Source of the DNA: an uncultured bacterium
Lineage (GTDB): Bacteria > UBA4055
Length of the DNA stretch: 18,709 nt
Assembly: GCA_937873545.1 (NCBI GenBank)
Contig: CALMWI010000084.1
Location: 1-18,709 of the forward strand
Direction of reading: 5' to 3'
A program made the position numbers and the translations under genes. Shown here in pieces: positions 1-6,071 of this stretch. The notes under the pieces are model-generated. The model was not told the DNA's origin and searched no databases. It saw only the letters and a program-made list of their open reading frames with translations. Numbering within the stretch: the first letter of the stretch is position 1; each line of letters opens with the position of its first letter.

Positions 1-1
1 C

Positions 2-898
2 CTGGTGAATGATTCCTTTAAATGTCTGGTCACGATGACAGAAAATACCGGTGATAAGATCAGGTTCACTTCGATCCCGAGAAAATGTGCCAATGTAAGC
101 TATAAAGCCGAGGATATAAAAAAGGATACACTGATTTTTCCTAAAGGTAAAAAGATAAGAACTCAGGACATAGCTCTGATCGTGGCAGCAGGATATCCTC
201 ATGTCAAGGTTTATGAACTCCCTGAGATCGCAATTCTGAATACAGGCTCGGAAATTGTCGAACCGGGAGAGCCCCTGAATTATGGTCATATCTATAATTC
301 AAACGGAACGATGCTCTCAGTTATGGCTCAGAATATCGGCATAAACGCAGAGTATTTAGGCATCGCCAATGACGATGAAAAGAGCTTGAGATCGATGCTT
401 TCGATCGGCCTTAAAAGCGACATTCTGCTTATATCCGGCGGAGTTTCCATGGGAGAGTTCGATCTGGTTCCAAAAGTTCTTGTAAGCCTTGGTGTCGAAC
501 AGATATTCCACAAAGTCAGGATCAAGCCCGGAAAGCCTGTTTTTTTTGGTAAGAAAGATAATTGTCTAGTCTTTGGTCTTCCCGGAAATCCGCTTTCAAA
601 TTTTGTAGGATTTGAACTTTTCGTTAAGACTGCGGTCAGGAAGATGACAGGCGAAACTGATGTATTTCCATCTTACAGCGAAGGCATCATGGCAGCTCCA
701 TTCAAACATAGGGCCGACAGAAAGAATTTTTATCCCGCGACATATAATAATGATGACGGTAAAATCATTGTTACTCCGGTGATCTCACACGGTTCAGCCG
801 ATATTTCATCACTTTCAAAAGCAAATTGCTTTATTATAGCCGATATAGATAACCCCGAATATAAATACGGCGATAAGATCCAATTTCTGGAGGTTTGA
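2..898 (+). CDS. moeA: Molybdopterin molybdenumtransferase MoeA, 5' end outside window
   Basis: MoeA inserts molybdate into adenylylated molybdopterin in the last step of molybdenum cofactor synthesis, in the cytoplasm. The visible part is about 298 residues. The frame is open to the window edge, and the GTG at position 5 aligns to an internal part of the family, so roughly the first 100 residues are missing. Counting from that GTG, family motifs appear in order: LNTGSE (79-83 region), the SNG turn (99-101), SGGVSMGEFD (144-153), PGKP (175-178) and GLPGNP (191-196). A C-terminal beta domain follows from about 215 to 297. The usual STGDE motif reads NTGSE here. The gene ends in TGA one base before the next ATG, and its last codons contain that gene's GGAGG ribosome site, so the two are translated as a unit. 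The pairing with a MOSC-domain gene fits a molybdenum cofactor role. The family assignment is firm. Confidence 0.95.
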   Translation: MVNDSFKCLVTMTENTGDKIRFTSIPRKCANVSYKAEDIKKDTLIFPKGKKIRTQDIALIVAAGYPHVKVYELPEIAILNTGSEIVEPGEPLNYGHIYNSNGTMLSVMAQNIGINAEYLGIANDDEKSLRSMLSIGLKSDILLISGGVSMGEFDLVPKVLVSLGVEQIFHKVRIKPGKPVFFGKKDNCLVFGLPGNPLSNFVGFELFVKTAVRKMTGETDVFPSYSEGIMAAPFKHRADRKNFYPATYNNDDGKIIVTPVISHGSADISSLSKANCFIIADIDNPEYKYGDKIQFLEV

Positions 899-899
899 T

Positions 900-1259
900 A
901 TGAATGGAAAAATTGCTTGCATCAATTTTACTCCCGACAAGAAAGAACAGAAAAAGCAGGTTGCCTCAGGAAATCTTATAAAAGACATAGGGCTTGAAGG
1001 TGATGCTTACAATAAACCACTTAAAAGGCAGATTTCATTGATTTCTGCTGAATTGATCAGAGAGCAAGCCGAATGTCCCAGAACCGGAACTGAACCTGAG
1101 TTTATCGTAAAACCCGGAAGTTTTAAAGAAACTTTAACCACAGAAAGCTTAGATCTTTCAAAGATCAAGATCGGAGATATTTTAAAGATAGGCGATACGG
1201 TTAAAATTCAGATTACTGAGAAAGGAATGACCTGCTGGGAATTCTGCCCGTTGAACTAG
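900..1259 (+). CDS. MOSC-domain protein, ends early at an in-frame TAG
   Basis: This is a small stand-alone MOSC (MOCO sulfurase C-terminal) protein, probably binding molybdenum cofactor, molybdopterin or a sulfur carrier. The encoded 119 residues show GLEGDA (about 32-37), the R-Q-I-S-L strand (about 43-48), PGSFKET (92-98 region, for the usual PGDFAEN), and EKGMTCWEFC near the end, matching the family GKxCHxxC segment. Translation starts at the ATG with GGAGG at 889-893, inside the end of moeA. Stand-alone members usually run to about 150 residues. Here the ORF stops at TAG (1257-1259) just after the Cys pair, and the rest of the domain continues in the same frame to a TAA at 1359-1361. The gene is therefore a nonsense-interrupted allele, a sequencing error, or a readthrough gene. 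The family call is firm; the status of the stop is open. Confidence 0.85.
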   Translation: MNGKIACINFTPDKKEQKKQVASGNLIKDIGLEGDAYNKPLKRQISLISAELIREQAECPRTGTEPEFIVKPGSFKETLTTESLDLSKIKIGDILKIGDTVKIQITEKGMTCWEFCPLN

Positions 1260-1361
1260 CCTGAATGCGAATGCCCGCTTCCAAAGAATTTCCTGTTCGC
1301 GAACGTGCTCGAATCCGGTACAATTAAGAGTGGCGACAGCATATCAAAATATCTTATATAA
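1260..1361 (+). other. In-frame C-terminal extension of the MOSC domain behind the TAG
   Basis: Reading on from the TAG in the same frame gives 33 residues before a TAA. They include ECPLPKNFLFANVLESG and then TIKSGDSI. This closely follows the end of the MOSC family, which has a (D/E)C-x-x-P turn, an F-A-x-V-L-x-x-G strand and a final I-K-x-G-D-x-I strand. The spacing from the last Cys of the upstream ORF to this Cys (eight residues, counting the TAG) equals the family spacing, so no base has been gained or lost. Full readthrough would give a 153-residue protein of normal family length. No independent start codon or ribosome site for this piece is evident. Confidence 0.8.
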
Positions 1362-1422
1362 GCAGGACATAAAGTGATTTTCTAATAGGCGCGAGTGATA
1401 TTTTCCGTTAAGAAAAGACATC

Positions 1423-1440
1423 GTCCCATTTTTTTGGGAC
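1423..1440 (+). terminator. Small hairpin, possible weak terminator after the MOSC gene
   Basis: GTCCCA and TGGGAC form a 6-bp perfect stem around a six-T loop. It lies about 60 nt after the TAA of the MOSC extension. It is not followed by a clean T-run (ATATTGCTTTTT comes next), so it is at best a weak intrinsic terminator. Confidence 0.35.
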
Positions 1441-1450
1441 ATATTGCTTT

Positions 1451-1512
1451 TTAGGAAAATATACCGGAAGCCGGAAAATCAGCTTTCGGACTGCGTTATA
1501 AGATATTCCTAA
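1451..1512. repeat. Imperfect inverted repeat in the moeA operon/peptidase gap
   Basis: TTAGGAA (1451-1457) and TTCCTAA (1506-1512) are perfect complements. With a two-base bulge the pairing extends to an ATAT step. The inner 48 nt contain further short self-complementary pieces (CCGGAA and TTTCGG). No coding signal is seen. It could be a small folded RNA element or a decayed intergenic repeat. One copy only is visible, so its nature is undetermined. Confidence 0.3.
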
Positions 1513-1530
1513 TAGATCATGCGAAATAAA

Positions 1531-1554
1531 AAAGACCTGATATCTCAGGTCTTT
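1531..1554 (-). terminator. Intrinsic terminator of the C1 peptidase gene, probably bidirectional
   Basis: AAAGACCTGA (1531-1540) and TCAGGTCTTT (1545-1554) form a perfect 10-bp stem with a TATC loop. On the minus strand it is followed by a T-rich tract (TTTTTTATTT). It lies about 20 nt beyond the stop codon of the minus-strand peptidase gene. In the plus direction the trailing sequence is AGTTTTG, so it could also stop transcription coming from moeA. Confidence 0.85.
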
Positions 1555-1575
1555 AGTTTTGAATAATGCCAAATT

Positions 1576-3210
1576 CTATTCCTTCTGACTTACCTTAAGC
1601 TCGTCAAAAACATGAGTTTTAGCGTTCGTCGCAACCACATAATAAAACTTTCTGGTATTTGTAGTTGAGGTAGTCCATTGAGTTCCGTTGAGCGTACCAG
1701 TCGTATCTATCGAATATGTCCCGTAAGGAGTATCGGCCGAATAAACCACATAAGAGGTCGCTCCTGATACCGCGCTCCATGAAACGGTCAGAACGGATCC
1801 GGCAACAGAGGTAACCACATTTTGAGGAATACCCAATTCAATAGGCGCACCGTAAGTCTTTACGCACGGATCCCAAAGATAAGAAGTTCCGGTGCCAACC
1901 TGAGTCCACGAAGAACCGTTCGAACTTATCCAGAACTTTCCTGTTTCAATTACCGGAGCAGCATAACCTCCTACAGCCATCTCAACAGGTATAGGGTTGT
2001 TCGTAACAGGATTTGCATAATAAACTTTTACATAAATATCATTCCCAGCTGTAACATTTATCGGTGTCGGAAGATCAAGCGAAGTATAACTCCTCTTAGA
2101 AATAACCTGATTTGGAATACTGCCAAGTAGATTCGATAGAACCCCGCCGGAATAAGTGTCGTAAACCTGAAAACCTAAAGTAGCTCCGTCCTCAATCAGA
2201 AATGATCCCAGCTTTGTGACAGTGTGATTTGTCGCAGGTGTGAATTTCACAAGAGCATAACCGGTTTTTGTAGAATAGCCGACATAACCGCATATTCCGA
2301 GTTTATCATAATAATTGATCTCCCTATTCGGATTATAATCGATTTTACTCGGCCAGTACCCTACTTCAGTATTGACTTTAGTATCATTATAGGAAATATA
2401 AAAATAACCCGATTCGCCCCATGATGTGCCCCAGCTGTTCTTGATTATCCACGCGCCTGTTCCACCTGCAGTTACTTTTGTGTCGTCCCAGCCGACAATT
2501 GTAACGGCATGGTTTGTGCCTGCAGATCCGTTGTAATAATATGTTTTGTTCGTCGTGTTATAATATGTGTCGCTGTAATACATGTTTGTGTATATCGCAC
2601 CGTAATCATAACAGGCCTGTTTTATGACATCTGTATTTTTCTGAAGATAAACCGCGTCATAAACATACATGACCGGAGGATTGAAGTTCCAGTTGTCATC
2701 ATCATAATCTGAATAAGGGTCGTCAGCTTCCAGTATTACTCCAGAACCCCTCGTTAAGTACGCCGTTGACATCGCTGCATTGCCGCCGTCGCATGGTGCC
2801 CACACGAATCCGTGTTCCTGTTTGAGATTATTTTCTGAGAAATCCCATGTGCCTTCTCCTGTGAACAGCCTTCTGCTTTCAATGTTGCCGTATGTCGCAA
2901 ATGTCCAGCATGCCCCGCAATTTGCCTGGTTTTTAACAGGAGTAACCATGTTTAAAGTCCTGAGATCGAAAACAGTCGGAAGCTTTCTCGGTGACTCTTC
3001 TATTTTATCACTCAGTTTGTAGGTAACTGGCGGTGGAATGTAGCCTAAAGCGTGACCATCAGCGGTCTTGGATTGCCATACTCCCTCTTTTTTAGCTTCC
3101 ATAAACTTAATGAATTCAGGATTAAGCGGCGCTACCTGAAGCTCCTGAGCAAAAACTATCATACCTGATACTAAAATCAGCATCACCGGTATAATCTTCC
3201 TTAATTTCAT
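1576..3210 (-). CDS. Secreted papain-family (C1A) cysteine peptidase with C-terminal fibronectin III domain
   Basis: This is a predicted exported protease of 544 residues. Residues 1-22 form a signal peptide: a KLRK head, a hydrophobic core and an FAQ cleavage site. The C1 peptidase domain covers about 75-290. The oxyanion Gln is Q95 and the catalytic Cys is C101 in CGACW. The catalytic His is H234 in TNHAVTIVGW and the Asn is N258 in KNSWGTSWG. All key residues are present. Residues about 296-455 look like the beta-rich lectin-like module often found after such domains, and about 461-535 is a fibronectin III domain (IPQNV...SWSAVSGATSYVVY). I see no C-terminal sorting domain or membrane anchor. 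The ATG at 3210 is preferred because GGGAGG lies just upstream and the signal peptide begins there; a longer reading from 3270 would put 20 unlikely residues in front. There is no long propeptide beyond about 50 residues. It stands alone, divergent from dnaX, with its own terminator. Confidence 0.92.
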   Translation of the reverse strand: MKLRKIIPVMLILVSGMIVFAQELQVAPLNPEFIKFMEAKKEGVWQSKTADGHALGYIPPPVTYKLSDKIEESPRKLPTVFDLRTLNMVTPVKNQANCGACWTFATYGNIESRRLFTGEGTWDFSENNLKQEHGFVWAPCDGGNAAMSTAYLTRGSGVILEADDPYSDYDDDNWNFNPPVMYVYDAVYLQKNTDVIKQACYDYGAIYTNMYYSDTYYNTTNKTYYYNGSAGTNHAVTIVGWDDTKVTAGGTGAWIIKNSWGTSWGESGYFYISYNDTKVNTEVGYWPSKIDYNPNREINYYDKLGICGYVGYSTKTGYALVKFTPATNHTVTKLGSFLIEDGATLGFQVYDTYSGGVLSNLLGSIPNQVISKRSYTSLDLPTPINVTAGNDIYVKVYYANPVTNNPIPVEMAVGGYAAPVIETGKFWISSNGSSWTQVGTGTSYLWDPCVKTYGAPIELGIPQNVVTSVAGSVLTVSWSAVSGATSYVVYSADTPYGTYSIDTTGTLNGTQWTTSTTNTRKFYYVVATNAKTHVFDELKVSQKE

Positions 3211-3238
3211 ATACCCTCCCCGTTTTTTTAGACAATTT

Positions 3239-3244
3239 AATATA
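3239..3244 (-). promoter_or_regulatory. Possible extended -10 element for the peptidase gene
   Basis: On the minus strand TGTTATATT gives a TGn-TATATT extended -10, about 30 nt before the ATG. The expected -35 position holds only a T-run, so support is weak. Confidence 0.25.
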
Positions 3245-3301
3245 ACAAAAATAACGGCAAAAAAAAACATAATCTTAAATAATTTCTTTTAGTTTTATTA
3301 C

Positions 3302-3330
3302 TTGCAAAAATGCCTTTAATTAGGTATCTT
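3302..3330 (+). promoter_or_regulatory. Candidate sigma-70 promoter of dnaX-ybaB-recR
   Basis: TTGCAA (3302-3307), a 17-nt spacer and TATCTT (3325-3330) lie about 35 nt before the dnaX ATG, in the divergent gap with the peptidase gene. The spacing is ideal and the -35 and -10 boxes are moderate matches. GGGTG at 3353-3357 is the probable ribosome site. Confidence 0.4.
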
Positions 3331-3364
3331 TTCATTCCCAAAAAAATGCCGCGGGTGAAAAAAA

Positions 3365-5023
3365 ATGAGCTATCTTGTTATAGCGAGAAAATACAGACCC
3401 CTTATATTCGAAGATGTGATCGGACAGGAACATGTAACGACAACCATCACGAACGCAATAAAGAATAATAAGGTTCACCATGCTTATCTTCTAACCGGAC
3501 CAAGGGGAGTAGGTAAAACTACAATCTCAAGAATTCTTGCAAAATCCTTAAACTGCGAGACCGGGATCACTCCAAAACCGTGCGGCAAATGCAGAAACTG
3601 TATCGAGATAGACCAGGGCATAAGCCTTGATGTAAAGGAGATAGACGGCGCATCTAACAGAGGTATCGATGAGATCAGGGATCTGAGAGACGACATAAAA
3701 TTCTCTCCGGCATCGGGCAGAAAGAAAATCTATATAATAGACGAAGTCCACATGCTCACAAACCAGGCTTTCAATGCGCTGTTGAAAACGCTTGAGGAAC
3801 CGCCGGAGCACGCCGTATTCATATTTGCTACGACCGAAGCTAACGAAGTACCTGCGACCATACTTTCGAGATGTCAAAGACACGACTTTAAAAGAGTTGA
3901 GATACCTGTACTGAGCAAAGCACTGAAAAACATCTGCGACAAAGAGGGTGTGAAGATCGATGAGGAATCGCTGATAATGCTTTCCAAAGCCGGTGACGGC
4001 TCTGTAAGGGATTCTCAATCCGCTCTCGATCAGGTTATCGCTTATGCAGGAAATGAAATAACTGCAAAACTTACTTATGAGGCTTTGGGACTTCCCGAAC
4101 TTGAACTTTATTTTGAATTTATAGAAATAGTTATTTCAAAAAATACTGGAAAACTTCTTTCATTTATCGACCGGATCTTCAGCAAAGGGCTCCATGCGAT
4201 ATCATTTGTTAAGGGACTTATGGAGTTTTATCGTGATCTTCTGATACTCAAGACCGTAAAAGACGCCAGGATACTGGATATGACCGGAGAAAATGTAATT
4301 AAATTAGAAAAATATACCGGCAGATTCGGAGAAAAAGACATACTGATGTTCATCGATATTTTAAGCCAGTCCGTTTCAAAAATAAAGACATCTCCTTTCC
4401 AGAGAATGGAATTCGAACTTATATTATTAAAGATCCTGCACCATGATCCCGTAACCGAAATTGAATCTATCCTGTACAAACTGTCAAAAATAGAAGGAGA
4501 TTTTGAGATCAGCATTGATGATATTGTGAAAGACATTTCATCCCGTGTCAATATTCTGCCTGCTGAAGAAGACAAAAAAAAAACTCCTGAAGATGAAGTA
4601 ATTCTGCCCCAATCAGACGATACCGATAAGCTTGATTATGCATATATGAAGGAAAAGTGGAAAGATTTTATCAAATTCGTGACCGATAAAAACTCCAAAT
4701 TGAACTTTCTTGAATACGGCGTACCTGTCAGGATCAAAAATGATAATATTGTCGAGATAAAATTCGACTCCAAAGATAAAATGTTCATGAATTTGTGCGT
4801 ATCAAAAAATAATGAGATCGAAAAGGAATTCGCTGAATTCTATAAAGGAAGCGGTTACAGAATAGAATTTATTCAATCGGAAGTTGTCGAATCGGAGAGA
4901 ATAATTGTGATCAAACCGAAAAAAAACAAAACATTCGAAGAAAAGAAATCCGACCTTTTAAAAGAGGCTCCTCAGCTTAAATTTTTGTTTGAAGAGCCTT
5001 TCAATTGTAAATTTGTTGAATAA
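3365..5023 (+). CDS. dnaX: DNA polymerase III subunit gamma/tau
   Basis: This is the clamp-loader ATPase of the replicative polymerase, 552 residues. It shows Walker A GPRGVGKT (45-52), the four zinc cysteines C64, C73, C76 and C79 at the same positions as in E. coli, Walker B IIDEVH (124-129), sensor 1 ATTEAN (155-160) and the SRC arginine-finger motif (168-170). The collar domain III ends near residue 361. A charged linker follows, then a C-terminal domain at about 425-552 that would be the tau-specific part. Codons 404-406 lie in a run of ten A (4574-4583). Shifting by one base in either direction meets a stop within six codons, giving a product of about 408-411 residues, close in design to gamma. 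Start: ATG with GGGTG 8 nt upstream. It heads the classical dnaX-ybaB-recR cluster. Confidence 0.97.
   Translation: MSYLVIARKYRPLIFEDVIGQEHVTTTITNAIKNNKVHHAYLLTGPRGVGKTTISRILAKSLNCETGITPKPCGKCRNCIEIDQGISLDVKEIDGASNRGIDEIRDLRDDIKFSPASGRKKIYIIDEVHMLTNQAFNALLKTLEEPPEHAVFIFATTEANEVPATILSRCQRHDFKRVEIPVLSKALKNICDKEGVKIDEESLIMLSKAGDGSVRDSQSALDQVIAYAGNEITAKLTYEALGLPELELYFEFIEIVISKNTGKLLSFIDRIFSKGLHAISFVKGLMEFYRDLLILKTVKDARILDMTGENVIKLEKYTGRFGEKDILMFIDILSQSVSKIKTSPFQRMEFELILLKILHHDPVTEIESILYKLSKIEGDFEISIDDIVKDISSRVNILPAEEDKKKTPEDEVILPQSDDTDKLDYAYMKEKWKDFIKFVTDKNSKLNFLEYGVPVRIKNDNIVEIKFDSKDKMFMNLCVSKNNEIEKEFAEFYKGSGYRIEFIQSEVVESERIIVIKPKKNKTFEEKKSDLLKEAPQLKFLFEEPFNCKFVE
4574..4583 (+). other. A10 slippery run within dnaX (candidate gamma/tau slippage site)
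   Basis: Ten consecutive A residues encode Lys-Lys-Lys plus the first base of a Thr codon. Read in frame they also contain the A-AAA-AAA heptamer suitable for -1 slippage. The -1 frame stops at TGA 4588-4590 and the +1 frame at TAA 4599-4601. No Shine-Dalgarno-like stimulator or obvious downstream hairpin is seen, so transcript slippage as described for Thermus dnaX fits better than ribosomal frameshifting of the E. coli type. Confidence 0.55.
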
Positions 5024-5035
5024 TATCGGGAGCAA

Positions 5036-5374
5036 ATGAATATGGCAGGAATGAATATGGACATGAGCGCATTATTGAAGCAGGCTCAGAAAATGCAGGA
5101 GGATATGCAGAAATCACAGGAGCAGCTGGCTATGCAGGAAGTTTTGGGAACTGCAGGCGGAGGAATGGTTTCTGTGCGTATGAACGGAAAGAAGAAAATA
5201 CTTTCAATAAAAATTGATCCTTCCATCATTGATCCTCAAGACGCTGATGGGCTTGAAGATCTTATCACCGCGGCTGTCAATCAGGCGGCAGACGAGGCGG
5301 ACAAACTGTCAAATGACGAAATGACAAAAATAGTACCTAAATTACCAAGCGGATTCAAGATCCCCGGATTTTAG
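5036..5374 (+). CDS. ybaB: YbaB/EbfC-family nucleoid-associated protein
   Basis: This is a small DNA-binding, nucleoid-associated protein of 112 residues, typical family length. It shows the family's N-terminal helix LLKQAQKMQEDMQKSQEQL (about 13-31), the GTAGGGMVSVRMNGKKKILSI beta segment (about 37-57, written here in two parts in the protein) and the IDPSIIDP...LEDLITAAVNQA region (about 60-82). It acts as a dimer in the cytoplasm. The N-terminus is methionine-rich (M1, M3, M6, M8 and M10). The first ATG is chosen because GGGAG lies just upstream. It sits 12 nt after dnaX and is followed without any gap by recR, whose ATG directly abuts the TAG stop in the same frame. Confidence 0.93.
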   Translation: MNMAGMNMDMSALLKQAQKMQEDMQKSQEQLAMQEVLGTAGGGMVSVRMNGKKKILSIKIDPSIIDPQDADGLEDLITAAVNQAADEADKLSNDEMTKIVPKLPSGFKIPGF

Positions 5375-5974
5375 ATGAATGAGAGCTCGGAAATACTGGA
5401 GAACCTGATAAACTCTTTCGCCAAACTTCCCGGTATAGGAAGAAAGACTGCAAGAAGACTGGCATATTTTATTATAAATTCAGACAGCAGCACAGCCGGA
5501 GATTTTGCACGGTCCATTCTTGAAGCAAAAAGCAAACTCGGCCTTTGCAGCATTTGCTACAACCTTACGGAACACGGAACATGCGAGATCTGCCGTGACA
5601 GCAGAAGGGACAACGGTATTATATGCGTTGTAGAAAATTTCAGCGATCTGTATCTTTTTGAAAAACTGAGCGTACATAAAGGCTCTTATCATGTGCTTGG
5701 AGGACTTATAAACCCGCTGGACGGGATAAATCCATCTTCTCTCAAACTGTTTCAACTTTTCGAAAGAATAGACAGTAATGCCGTCAGCGAGGTCATCATC
5801 GGTCTTAATCACTCTGTGGAAGGCGACACTACCGCACTATATATAGCAGACAGGCTTAAAGGTAAAAACATCAAAATATCAAGGCTTGCCACGGGTATCC
5901 CAATCGGTGGCGAGATCGAATATACTGACGAGATCACCCTTAAACAGGCATTCAGGGACAGAAAAGACATATGA
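5375..5974 (+). CDS. recR: Recombination mediator protein RecR
   Basis: RecR works with RecF/RecO to load RecA onto gapped DNA; it forms a ring clamp. The protein is 199 residues, standard length. The helix-hairpin-helix segment is LPGIGRKTARRLA (about 18-30). The zinc finger uses C58, C61, C70 and C73. The Toprim domain runs about 81-175 and begins IICVVE, with HVLGGLINPLDG (106-117) and GLNHSVEGDTTALYIA (143-158) as signature parts. The C-terminal TGIPIGGEIEYTDEITL (173-189) is also conserved. The start is the ATG immediately after the ybaB TAG. Only a weak purine stretch precedes it, so expression probably depends on stop-start translational coupling. The gene order dnaX-ybaB-recR is widely conserved. 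Confidence 0.97.
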   Translation: MNESSEILENLINSFAKLPGIGRKTARRLAYFIINSDSSTAGDFARSILEAKSKLGLCSICYNLTEHGTCEICRDSRRDNGIICVVENFSDLYLFEKLSVHKGSYHVLGGLINPLDGINPSSLKLFQLFERIDSNAVSEVIIGLNHSVEGDTTALYIADRLKGKNIKISRLATGIPIGGEIEYTDEITLKQAFRDRKDI

Positions 5975-5992
5975 TTATACACTGTATTCTTT

Positions 5993-6005
5993 GTAATCTG
6001 ATTAC
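5993..6005. promoter_or_regulatory. Perfect short palindrome beside the aminotransferase promoter
   Basis: GTAATC-T-GATTAC is a 13-nt perfect inverted repeat whose right end abuts the -35 box beginning at 6006. Its place suggests an operator or activator site. With no second copy and no adjacent regulator gene, this remains a suggestion. Confidence 0.3.
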
Positions 6006-6034
6006 TTGACTTTATTTAAGTCCGTAGTTATTTT
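6006..6034 (+). promoter_or_regulatory. Candidate sigma-70 promoter of the aminotransferase operon
   Basis: TTGACT (6006-6011, five of six matches), a 17-nt spacer and TATTTT (6029-6034, four of six) lie about 40 nt before the aminotransferase ATG. TATAAA at 6042-6047 is a possible alternative -10. AACGGAG just before the ATG is the ribosome site. Confidence 0.45.
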
Positions 6035-6071
6035 TTCGCTTTATAAAATTAAACAATCAACGGAGTAAAAA

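Noticed and set aside
1257..1259. Genome-wide reassignment of TAG, or pyrrolysine coding
   Set aside because: TAG ends the peptidase gene just before its terminator and also ends ybaB, the aminotransferase gene and rpoB at the expected family ends. No pyrrolysine machinery is visible here.
3211..3270. Longer start for the C1 peptidase (20 extra residues, from 3270)
   Set aside because: The downstream ATG at 3210 has a strong GGGAGG site and begins directly with a standard signal peptide; the extra residues overlap the likely promoter region.
3346..3364. Upstream ATG before dnaX (ATGCCG at 3346)
   Set aside because: It is out of frame with dnaX and opens only a short reading frame with no family match; the ATG at 3365 begins exactly at the conserved MSYLVIARKYRP start.
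3548..4018. 156-codon minus-strand ORF opposite dnaX
   Set aside because: It is the antisense shadow of the conserved ATPase domain of dnaX, with no family features.
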